64,000 bases of DNA from Tritrichomonas musculus (lineage: Eukaryota; Parabasalia; Tritrichomonadida; Tritrichomonadidae), in contig JAPFFF010000001.1 of NCBI GenBank assembly GCA_039105265.1, positions 1,488,001 to 1,552,000 on the forward strand. Direction: 5' to 3'. Under the pieces are notes generated by a model. The model did not search any database, was not told the origin of the DNA, and was given only the letters and a program-made list of their open reading frames with translations. How positions within the stretch are numbered: position 1 is the first letter of the stretch; the number at the start of each line of letters is the position of its first letter. The position numbers and the translations under genes were made by a program. This document shows positions 39,486 through 49,486 of the stretch, piece after piece.

Positions 39486-39767
39486 TAGTGGTCGGAATAA
39501 TATGTATACCTTTGAAAAATATGTATACGCCTGATTTTCAATTGTTATATGGCTGTTAATTCAAAAAATTGAATATAATTTAATTTGAAAAATTCAAAAA
39601 TATCTCATTTAATTTTTGACCAAAATCTTTTTACATTTAATAATTATATTAAATTAAGAAATAAGATATAATTTCAAAGTAAAAAATAAAAAGTAATTAA
39701 TTTCTTAAAGAGAAACATAACGTATACATATAATTCAATATGTATACATATTTTTCTCACCACTATA
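39486..39767. mobile_element. MITE-like element with TA ends (about 280 bp)
   Basis: The left end TAGTGGTCGGAATAATATG and the inverted right end TAGTGGTGAGAAAAATATG share most positions and both continue into TATAC. Both ends sit at TA dinucleotides, the mariner-type target. There is no coding capacity. Confidence 0.5.
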
Positions 39768-39969
39768 TATAAAACTTGCTTAAAAACCAATATAGTATAT
39801 AATATTTCAATATGAAGTCGAAACGACAATTTTCAATAATCGACAAAGTCGTGCTCTTTTTTTTTTCATTTTTTCAAATCAAGCATAGAATTTTTGTTTC
39901 CAATAAACAAGTTAATTAATTAAATATTAAATTGAAAAATATTATGAAGACAAATAATGAATAAGTGTA

Positions 39970-40364
39970 TAGCAGTAATCACGTGATGTGAAAAATATTG
40001 AATTAAAAACAAAAATTTTATAACTTTTTCATTAAAAAGCATAGAAATATTTTGTATTTAAATAGCAGTTTTTTTTCACTTAATGTGATTTCTCACGAAA
40101 AGTGGTTTTAAAAGAAAAATGACACCCTAATTTACCAAAAAAATGGCTTTAATTTCCGTAATTTTGGGAAGTCACATCTCTTTTAAATTCATTCTCTGAG
40201 TGAACTATGATGCATTCTTGGTGTTTGAGGCGTAAAACTATCTCCAATGCAAGCAAACTAAGAAATTCCAAGTAGCATTTTGTTGATTACGTTTTAAAAT
40301 TTTATTTTACCTTAAGGTGAATATTATCTTTCAAAAAAAGTATCACATCATGTGATTTCGGCTA
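39970..40364. mobile_element. MITE-like element with TA ends (about 395 bp)
   Basis: The left end TAGCAGTAATCACGTGATGTG and the inverted right end TAGCCGAAATCACATGATGTG are imperfect inverted repeats, flanked by TA on both sides. The interior is AT-rich and non-coding. Confidence 0.55.
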
Positions 40365-42046
40365 TAATAGATAAATATTGAGAGAAACATTTATATTGAT
40401 AAATATTTATAAAAAACAACTTTTTTTTCCTCAAGAAATAAAGCCAAGGATCATATATATCAATACATTTTATTATCAAAAAAAGATATTTACAGTTAAA
40501 TCTTTTTATAAGACCTTTCATAGGAGGTCATCCAAGTTTTTTCACGAGTCTACCTTATTCAACCACGTTTTTTAAGAAATGTATTCAAAATTACTAAAAT
40601 TGAATAGAACTTCCCTACGTAAAACATAAAGAAGTTTCTATACAGAAATTTTCACTTCACAGCTTCCACTAGATAAAAAGTTTTTGTTGGCTGCTGAGCC
40701 AAAAAAAGAGAATAAAACTCTATTTAAGCAAAATATTTAATATCAAATGTGGTATATTTCGTTCACACATGATAATAGTATTATTATTCAAATTTGTTTT
40801 AAGTAAACATTGCTCAATATGGTCATCCAAATATTGCATATTACCAATATTTTTTTTTTTTCCATAATTGTAAATGATCTTTGCATAAAAATAAAATTCA
40901 GAATACTTCCTATCAGACTGACAGATTCTATGAGCTTATTCAAATAAATTGAGAGATTTTTTTATTGTATATAATTTATATATTTCTTATAATAAATCAT
41001 ATTAATCAATCAAATAAACTTTTAGATAAAATTTAATAAATATAGATACTTCATATATATTATATAAAAACATATTATTAAATTCTAATGTAATAATAAA
41101 AATGAAATTAAAGAATAAAAATAAGTCTGTGTTAAATATTTTTCACAAATAAGTATATTTTATACGAAATAATATAAATATCCTATTTTCTCATCAAAGA
41201 ATTAAACAATTTAAATATCTGAAATATTTATGCAATAGACTCTTTATTTTATTCCAAATTTTAAATTTTGAGAGAATATCCATATTACTCATTAGTAATC
41301 ATCTAACAAATCTGTATTTTATTCGCTACATTGTTCTAAAACGAACCTCGCAAAAAAAATCCGAACGATAGATTCAATTCTTTCAAATTATATTGAGAGA
41401 AAACTCTTAATTTTACTCGTTGGACGATTAGAATTTCAATTAATTATTTTCATCATGTATATTGAAAATTGAATATTATTAAAAATATTAAAAATTTATT
41501 TCTTTAATATCATAATTATGAATAAATATATATAAAATATTATAATTGAAATAAAATTAATAAATATAATATATAATAATAGAAATAATAATAAAATAGA
41601 GACATTTTTCTAATGAATAAATCAAAGATAAAATGCTTATTTTTGATTGAAAAAAAGCAAAGAATAATAATCTATGTTTATTTTAATAATAATTATATAT
41701 AATTATAATTAAAATAAAAATATATCTTTAATAAAATGAATATAGTATTAATATTCTCTATTACTTTACAAAATAAAGAATATTGTATTGAATATTTTAT
41801 CTTAATAAAATGATATAATCGTTTTTTATAAGAAAATTTTTTTAACGATTTCAATTTATTCAATTTATTTGAGACCATTTATCTCAATTTTTATTGAATT
41901 TTGAGAAATGGTCTCAAATTAACTTTCAACTCTGCTTCCTATATATTCCCAAAACATGAAAAGAAAAGGATTATTAGAATGCAATAAAACAAAACATTTT
42001 TTTATTAGACTTATCAAAAATTGAAAGGAAAAAATTGAATGAATAT
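40365..42046. other. AT-rich spacer, no gene seen
   Basis: About 1.7 kb of very AT-rich sequence. The 65- and 61-codon open frames here have spacer composition and no motif. I see no RNA gene, array or inverted repeat worth marking. Confidence 0.6.
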
Positions 42047-42724
42047 TCAAAAAGTTTGAAATCCGAGTTCATCCTTAAATTTGTCTTCATCATTAATAAG
42101 TCCTAATCTCATCCATGTATTTGGAACTGTATCAAAATTGCCTTTGTCATTAAGTTTATAACCAACCCAACCTCTTCCTTTTATATTTCCACATCTTCCT
42201 GGATAAACAACATGTCTGAAGTGGAAATGTTGTTTCATATATCTTTTTTTTAATTCATTAAAGTAATGTTCAATGCTCATTTCCAAGAAGAGGTGGAAAT
42301 AATGAAGGTAATGGCAAAAGCGAAATGCGTTGATTCCCTCTGTTTCAATGGATTCTGATGTAAAAGATTCTGAGCTTGTAACAGTTGCAAAACGCAGTTT
42401 TTCCAACTCTTACTAACGATGAAAATGAAACAGATTTGATTGATGAATGATAAAATTTTTTTGATGGTAGCTCGTTGTTCTCAATTGTTCCTGCAGTAGT
42501 ACTAAATGATTCAGGATTTTGGATATTCGTTCAATATTGAATAATTCTCATCTTCGTTTATAATTTGTGATTGTGGAAAAATACCGTCAGCAATTTCTAT
42601 CTTTGTAATACCAGTATTCTATTTGAGCTGCTGCAGCTGCAATAAAAGTCGCATCAACAGGGAAACGAACATTAATGGAAATAAAAAATTGAAGAGAAAA
42701 TCGTAGAAAGAAGAAAAGCATCAT
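42047..42724 (-). pseudogene. Decayed gene for a secreted protein (three frames)
   Basis: From ATG at 42724 a signal-peptide-like start (MMLFFFLRFSLQFFISINVRF) leads into AAAAQIEYWYYKDRNC and a stop. The next stretch (IEIADGIFPQSQIINEDENYSILNEYPKS) and then NPESFSTTAGTIENNELPSKK lie in the two other frames. The final 119 codons run in yet another register and end HVVYPGRCGNIKGRGWVGYKLNDKGNF...DELGFQTF. The coding character moves between frames, so at least two or three frame changes have accumulated. I do not recognise the family. The C-terminal open frame starts at a TTG, which supports a relic rather than a short independent gene. Confidence 0.5.
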
Positions 42725-43082
42725 AGTTTTGTAGTAAAAATTTGAAAATGTTCAGTTAAATATCAATTTTATGGCAATAATAATAATAAATAAAAATGTT
42801 TTCTAGGAAAAAAAAATTAAATTGTTTTTAATCGTTTTTCTTTAGAAAAGTTGATTTTCCATTTACACTTTTTTGGAAATATCATGTAATTTTTGAAGAA
42901 TTCGATTTTCCATAACTGCCGATTTCGGATCCCATTTATTTTATTTGTATTTTAAATATCATAAAATGTTTTTATTTGTTGAAATTATCATTATTTTTAG
43001 AAATGATGAAAAAATATTAATATTAAAAAATTTAAAATAAATATTTATTTATTCATTTCATTAAAAAAATCAACTAGTTTTT

Positions 43083-43331
43083 TTATGGTTCTTGAATTGT
43101 TAATTCGAGAACATCATTCTCTACTATATTATTGTATTCAAAAGTAGTATTCCTATCAAGAACCTTTCCGTGGAACTTTAATACTGCAACTGATGGATCA
43201 AGATTTGAGCCTAATTGCTCAAAATCAATTTTGTCTAAGAGTGTGCCTATTTTCTCTCCGGCACATACTTGATATCTTGAATTAAATGGGCTAACAACAT
43301 TGCTTTCGACTTCAACGTCTATGAATGACAT
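43083..43331 (-). CDS. Small ubiquitin-like protein (82 aa)
   Basis: ATG at 43331. Residues 45-80 read VSVLKFHGKVLDRNTTFEYN-like, then NDVLELTIQEP. This matches the second half of the ubiquitin fold, where ubiquitin has LIFAGKQLEDGRTLSDYNI and a final hydrophobic strand. The first half (FIDVEVESNVVSPFNSRYQVCAGEKIGTLLDKI) fits the beta-hairpin and helix. The protein ends QEP, without the di-glycine needed for conjugation, so it is probably a stand-alone ubiquitin-like adaptor rather than a modifier unless processed differently. It is the only intact-looking host gene between the Polinton and the kinase-AAA locus. Confidence 0.65.
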   Translation of the reverse strand: MSFIDVEVESNVVSPFNSRYQVCAGEKIGTLLDKIDFEQLGSNLDPSVAVLKFHGKVLDRNTTFEYNNIVENDVLELTIQEP

Positions 43332-45911
43332 TACTAAAAAAATGATATGAAATCTGAAGGCAAATACTTTTCACAAAAAAAAAATTATCGATATCAAAAT
43401 ATTTTTTAATTGTCTGAAAAGTTTTAAACGATATTTTTTATCTGTATTGAATTTTTTGAATACTAACAGAAAGTAAATAATAATTTTGATTAAAAATTCT
43501 CAATTTTTTTGATAAAAAAGAGATAATTTTTTGAAAAATTGAAATAAAATTGAAATAACATTGAATAATATGTGAACGTTGATTTCTTTATATAGTAAGA
43601 CGATTAACAGGTCGACATCAGGTAAAACCAGTAAACTTTTCACCAAAATTTGTATGTTTTTTATGAAAATTTTCATTATCTCCTTTGAAATCCGTCAGCA
43701 TTCAATTATATTCAATTTTTTATTATCGTCAAACTTTTTGAGATGATTTGAAACTTTCCAATAAATTTTTAATTTTTTTTCATCATAATTGAAACTTTCC
43801 AAATAATTTTTTTAAATTTTTAAACGGACAAAAAAAGTAACCATCACACAATATTGTATAAAATTAAGAGGAGAAAAAAGATATGTCACCAATTTGAATA
43901 AATTTTCCGACGATAAATTTTTAATTCAGAAAAAATTGTGAGTATTTAGATTTAAGTGAATAATTGAATTAAACATAAATCTATTTTTATCTCTAAAAAA
44001 CAATCGATATTTATAAAATATAAAATTCAATATATTTAATATATATTTTATAATATATTATTATTATACTTATTTGTTGTAAAATGTATAATATGAGGGC
44101 TTTTTTGTAATTCAATAATCGTGACAGAATTCTCTTCTGCGATTTTAGATGGACATTTATAAATATGGGTATTAAGATGAAGGCCACCAAATAATTGGAT
44201 TTTAAAAAAATATATTCGATAAAAACAAATTGAAGAATTTTAATAAATAGCACTTCTAAAACGAAGAAAAATTCTCCATAAATTATAAAAGCAATAATGT
44301 TGTAGCTTTTCCCCCTCATTAATTTGATAACTATATAATATTGAAAATTTCAATATTATATCTATAAGGTAATAATATTTTTGCTGATTATACACACTTT
44401 TTTCCTTCTAAAAAATTGATTTTAGAAAAAATACGTTTAACTTTATTATAAACGTGTGTATTTCAAAAATTGAATGATTTTTTTTTTTTAACGCGAAAAT
44501 TAAAAAACAAAGTTTCTTTATTCTTCAATTTCTTTTTGGAAGAAAATTAGTTAATATTATTTTAGAAAAATTTCTCCATATTTTTACTTTAGTAATCTGA
44601 TGATTTGCTTCTAGTGTTGAAAGTAAATAAACAAATAGTGCCTAATTTACTTTTTATTAAATTTTTGTAAAAGATACTGAATCTTTTATTTAAAAAATGT
44701 ATTAAAATCTCCTTAATTTTTATATATGATTCATATAAAAATATTTAATTACAGAAATATATACATAAATTAAATAAATGTATTTAATATAATTATAATG
44801 TTCATTATCGATCAGCATATTTCATTAACATCAGTTTATTTTTGAAATTATTTGAACATGCACTAAATATACAGTTTATTTTATTACAGAAAAGCTGATA
44901 TTATACATTTTTTTTAATCGAAATAAAAATCTTTTTATATTTTGAATAGTTCATGTTTATATTTTTCTGCGCAAAAAGCGGTTGGAAAAACTTTATTCTT
45001 AACTTTGAATGTAAATAAATCAATATTAAATAATTTTGGATAAATAGTAAATAAATAAAATAATTATATATTATATTTAAAATAAATATATAGCCATAAA
45101 TACTTTAAATATTAATAATTCGCATAATTTTAAATTTGGCGGTTTGGTCCCATTTTTTTTTCATAAAGTGAGAGAAATAAAGGGTGATCGATTCAAAAAA
45201 AAGGAGGTCAATTCAAAAAATAATTAATTTCAAGGGAAAACGATATAAATTTTTTTTTTTGAGAAACAAATATTTGAAAAAAAAATTTTTTTTCTTAAAA
45301 TTTTATTTTCTGAAATGTGTATAGTAACGGCAAAAATATAAAATTGCTTTATTTTTTAAATATATATTGTAATTAATGTATTATTAAATATTGAATATAA
45401 TATTGTCTGGTTTTAATCGATAAATGCATCGGTAAACAAAAAACTTTTTTTGTGAAAAATAATTTCAATAAATATTCAATTTAATAAAAATATTTTTTTT
45501 TTCATATCTTTTTATTATATTGTTTTTTCGATATATTTTATATATTTATATTATTATGTTAAATTTGTTATATTATTTATTATTTCTTTAACTTTTAATA
45601 TTAGCATTTGTTTTAATTATTAAAATTATATTTATACTGCAAAGGTGATATTTATGTTTTTCTTCATGTTAGCATGCTAGTATACTCTTGTGAGCATAAA
45701 ATAATACATTATTACTATCATCAGCATGACCAAGGTTTGATTTTTATTTTGATATAAAAATTGATGCTAGAACTCATATTCACTAAAATTACTCTAAATA
45801 CATGAATGTATATCTCATTGGTAAACAAAACTATAATTCTTCTTGGTTTCAATCAATAAAAAAATGGAATTTCGTTCTTTGGTATATTAAAAATTTATAT
45901 TTTATTTTTTA
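43332..45911. other. AT-rich spacer with one short repeat copy
   Basis: Apart from the repeat at 43597-43738 this 2.6 kb holds no supported gene. A 102-codon open frame at 44011-44319 is almost entirely I, L, F, Y and K, and has the composition of the spacer. A block at 45150-45343, including TGTGTATAGTAACG, has a diverged inverted counterpart near 47042-47110. Confidence 0.55.
43597..43738. repeat. Short copy of the GGTCGACATCA MITE-like family
   Basis: The left end TATAGTAAGACGATTAACAG, followed by GTCGACATCA, and the inverted right end AAAAGTTTGACGATAATAA match the ends of the copy at 45912-46220. The interior is different and shorter. Confidence 0.5.
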
Positions 45912-46220
45912 TATAGTTTGACGATAAACCGGTCGACATCACGAAAAACTGGTCGACATCATCAACTTTTTCATTAAACTCATAGAAATACTCTGAATAC
46001 TTTTCTATGATGCTTATTCAAAAACCGGTAGACATTATAAAATTTTAAAAATTTTTTTGAACTTTTTAAAAAGATATTTGAGTTATATTTGAGAGCCTTT
46101 TCAATATCATTTTTCATTCAATTTTGAACATCTTTATGAAATATTTGAGTGCGATTTTATGAAAAAGTTTACGATGTCGACCGGTTTTTCTGATGTTTAC
46201 TCGTTTATCGTCTTACTATA
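45912..46220. mobile_element. MITE-like element (309 bp), unoccupied relative of the Polinton target
   Basis: The ends TATAGTTTGACGATAAACC and (inverted) TATAGTAAGACGATAAACG form imperfect inverted repeats; GTCGACATC motifs lie inside both ends. Positions 45915-46030 are nearly the same as 13553-13651 joined to 38963-38990 without the Polinton and with one copy of TATGA. No coding capacity. Confidence 0.75.
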
Positions 46221-47404
46221 TTTTTATTAACTCAAAGCATAATATAATTATTTCAATTTTGTTATATTTTATTTTTAGATTTATTCATTTATTCAGTATC
46301 AATAGAAAATGGATCATTGAAAAAAAAATTCAGAATGTATTTTGAATTCATATCTCAATATTTTTGAATATATATATCAATATATATCTTAATATTTATG
46401 AGATATTGAAATATTTGAAATAACCTTTTAAAAAGTGTTTACATTTTATGACAATTTTAATATAAATATTCATTGATTGTAAACATGTATATTCATTTAT
46501 TTATATCTAATATATATATTATGTTTAATATAAAATATTGTAAATTGATATTGCAGCTAATATCAATGGATTAATGAAATTATCGAGGCCCATATTTAAA
46601 AGAAATTCTTAGATGCACCTATCGAGTAGTTTGTTGCAATTATCAGTTCATTTTATTTAATACACGAATAAAAATAATATATTAAATTTGTAAGAAATAA
46701 AATTAACCAGAATCCTCTAAAATAATAAAAATTTAACAAAAAACTAATTTTTTTTTTTAAATTCCTTAAATTTTAGTTCATTTTTAAATATATACCTCAG
46801 GAGCATGCTAATATCAATATATGATACAGAATAAGGTATTATATTTATTAATTCTTTCTCAAATAATGTTAGATAAGAAAGATATTCTAATTATAATAAT
46901 ATTAAAAAAGTTCAAAATCTCCCTTTAAAATTAAAATCTTAGAGCCTAATTGCGATATTAATAAATATTTATAAAAGAACAATGTAAAAAAATAAATAAT
47001 TTGGTGGATATTTTCAAAATATTGAAAAATCCAAAATACGTTATTTTCGTTACTATACACATTTTCTGAAAAAAAATATTCAATTTTTTCTTAACTTGAT
47101 CATCGACCCCTATTTTATTGAATGAGACCCCTATTTTTTGGGGGGCACTTAATAATTTTTTTTAAAAAACATCAAAAAAATTATTAAAAACCATTTTATA
47201 TATAATAAAATACTCAATACTTCATAAATAATTTAAAATATCTGAGAAATTTCTATTTTTTAAAGTGGGAGTCCCCCCTTAAAAAACATGACATGTCGTG
47301 AAAAGTAAGTTTCCTCATATGTTTTTTTTTTACTTTTCTTTTCATGACATGTCATGTTTTTAAAAATTTTGTCTTGTTTTCATTTAGGCAAAAAAATTAT
47401 TTTG
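46221..47404. other. AT-rich spacer upstream of the kinase-AAA gene, with inverted repeats
   Basis: There is no supported gene. It holds a diverged inverted partner of the 45.15-45.34 kb block, G6/C6 runs in inverted orientation (TTGGGGGGCACTT near 47140, AGTCCCCCCTT near 47270), and the hairpin at 47283-47362. Confidence 0.5.
47283..47362. promoter_or_regulatory. Inverted repeat just upstream of the kinase-AAA gene
   Basis: AAAACATGACATGTCGTGAAAAG and its inverse CTTTTCATGACATGTCATGTTTT can form a stem of about 20 bp with one mismatch. It covers the upstream in-frame ATG at 47354. It could be a MITE remnant or a regulatory structure. Confidence 0.5.
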
Positions 47405-49486
47405 ATGGAAAGTGATACATCACTAATTAGGACCATTGTTAAAAGGAATGAATTTCAAATTCAAAAATTTATTTGCATTAATCTTCACAGCAAGACATTT
47501 CTTGTGTTAAAGATGGACTCAATTACTCTTTATTGTCAAAAAACTATTTTATTTCCACCCAAAGTTCCTTTTAAAGATGAATATGCTGAGTGTTTCATAA
47601 ATATATGCAAAAAATACAAAAAATTAAATCATCCATGCTCGATGAGTCTTTCATATATATCATTTCCAGGAAAAAAGCAAGGACCAAGCCCATCTATTTA
47701 CACTATTTTTACTCCCAATTTATCACTTCAAAATGCCATTGAAGATAATAAAATAATAAACAAAACCCAGAAAATAATTATATTATATGGAGTAAGTCAA
47801 TATTTGAATTATATTCATAAAATCTCTGCACATGGAAACCTTAAAGCATCAAATGTTCTACTTGATTCAAATTTTTATCCCCTTGTTTCAGATCCTTTCT
47901 TTTATGAACTTTACCAAAAAATACCAAAAAATGAAGAATCGGCAAAGTCCATCGATTATCTTGTCTCATTGTCAAAAGAAAATTTATCTGACGGAACTGT
48001 AAATTCAAAGACTGATATTTATTCTTTTGGCATTTTAGCTTTGCAAATACTTACAGATGAAATCAATGTTTATTCAAATGTCAGCCAAAATGTCAATGAA
48101 ATTGAACAATATATTTTGAATGGCGTAAAACCACCAATCCCCGTTTATCTTCAAGGTGAACTTAGAGATCTCATTGAAAAATGTTTATCAGATGACCCTG
48201 AACAACGTCCAGATGCATCATACTTGGTGGAAACCCTCCAAAAAGAACTCGCAGACGAAACATCCTATGATAAAAATCAAGTTGATTCTTTTCGGCAATA
48301 TTTAAATCTTCATTACAAAAAAGAAAACGAAAATGAAGAAAAAGAACAATACGAAGAGAAAGAAAAAAAAGATGAAAAAGATAAAAAAAATGAAAAAATA
48401 GAGAAAGATGAAAATGTTGAAAAAAATGAAAAAGCAGAGAACGATGAAAAGATAATGAAAGAAGATAAAGAAAATAAAAATGATGAAGTACAAAATGATG
48501 ATCCTAAAGATCAGTTTGAGAAACATGTAATTTCTTTTCTAAATAAAAATAACTTTGTTTTCACAAATGATGGGATGACAAGGTTGATAACGTTATACCA
48601 ATATTTGGAAGATGGAAGCATGGTTTCACTTGTTGGTCCAAATGGGACATCAAAAACACTATCATCAGAGATTGCATGTGAACTTTCAGGAAGACAGTTC
48701 ATTCACTTTTGTCTAAGTTCAAAAACAACATTAGGCAATTTCATGGAAAGAAATTATCCATTCATTACAGCATATGAAAATGGTCATGTTCTCATACTTG
48801 AAGACTCTGATCTTATAAATGATGAATGCATTCAATTTATTCAGAAAAGTTTGAATGATAACTTTATTACACTTCCTGGAATTAAAGAAAAAATAAACAA
48901 GCATGTAAACTTCCGACTCATAACAAATGATAAGTATAAAACCAAATTATCAAATAATTTCAAAGTTATCAAATTCCCTGCATACACAAAGCAAGAACTC
49001 ATTGAAATTGCAGAAGGACTTGCAAAAGGATACAAATGCAATTTGTCTCCTCGATTTATTGATGATTTTGTTGATCTCAATATTAAATGGTCAGAAATTG
49101 AAAGTAAGGAAGGAATTGATAGTCCAATCTCAATTCAAAAAATAGCATTAACTCTTCATTCTATTGCAAAAAATGAAAACTTTTATGAAACAATCACAAT
49201 GATCTATGGTTCCAAACACACAGAAAAAATACAAAATGAACTGCAAAAATTATTCAAGAGTTATCAAAGCTTTAAATTCATCAGCTTAAATCAACATTGT
49301 ACGCCAAAAAATTATCCAAAACAATTTCTAATGCCAAATTATTTATTCGCTATACAATCAATTTTATTCTATTTTAAAAATAATCGTAATGTAATATTAG
49401 TATCTGAAGAAGAAGCTGACCTTGAATCATTTGTAAAATGGTTTGTTCATATTTTAATAAATTGCAACATTCAAATTCTAATTTAA
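47405..49486 (+). CDS. Pseudokinase - AAA ATPase (midasin/MoxR-like) protein
   Basis: I choose ATG at 47405 (MESDTSLIRT); an in-frame ATG at 47354 lies in an upstream inverted repeat and adds 17 unpromising residues. Residues about 1-300 resemble a protein kinase: HGNLKASNVLLDSN (from 143, Asn where the catalytic Asp of HRD should be), SDPFF in the DFG position, KTDIYSFGILALQIL, and DDPEQRPDASYL. The altered HRD and DFG suggest a pseudokinase. Residues about 300-375 are a Lys/Glu linker. From about 395 an AAA ATPase of midasin/AAA_5 type follows: Walker A GPNGTSKT (411-418), Walker B ENGHVLILEDSD, HVNFRLITND, and FKVIKFPAYTKQELIEIA. The frame overlaps the next ORF by 49 bases and is probably the first part of the same gene. 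Confidence 0.85.
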   Translation: MESDTSLIRTIVKRNEFQIQKFICINLHSKTFLVLKMDSITLYCQKTILFPPKVPFKDEYAECFINICKKYKKLNHPCSMSLSYISFPGKKQGPSPSIYTIFTPNLSLQNAIEDNKIINKTQKIIILYGVSQYLNYIHKISAHGNLKASNVLLDSNFYPLVSDPFFYELYQKIPKNEESAKSIDYLVSLSKENLSDGTVNSKTDIYSFGILALQILTDEINVYSNVSQNVNEIEQYILNGVKPPIPVYLQGELRDLIEKCLSDDPEQRPDASYLVETLQKELADETSYDKNQVDSFRQYLNLHYKKENENEEKEQYEEKEKKDEKDKKNEKIEKDENVEKNEKAENDEKIMKEDKENKNDEVQNDDPKDQFEKHVISFLNKNNFVFTNDGMTRLITLYQYLEDGSMVSLVGPNGTSKTLSSEIACELSGRQFIHFCLSSKTTLGNFMERNYPFITAYENGHVLILEDSDLINDECIQFIQKSLNDNFITLPGIKEKINKHVNFRLITNDKYKTKLSNNFKVIKFPAYTKQELIEIAEGLAKGYKCNLSPRFIDDFVDLNIKWSEIESKEGIDSPISIQKIALTLHSIAKNENFYETITMIYGSKHTEKIQNELQKLFKSYQSFKFISLNQHCTPKNYPKQFLMPNYLFAIQSILFYFKNNRNVILVSEEEADLESFVKWFVHILINCNIQILI

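Noticed and set aside
40378-40575. 65-codon ORF in the spacer
   Set aside because: No motif and spacer-like composition.
44011-44319. 102-codon hydrophobic ORF
   Set aside because: Composition is that of random AT-rich DNA (I, L, F, Y, K); no motif, no upstream or downstream support.
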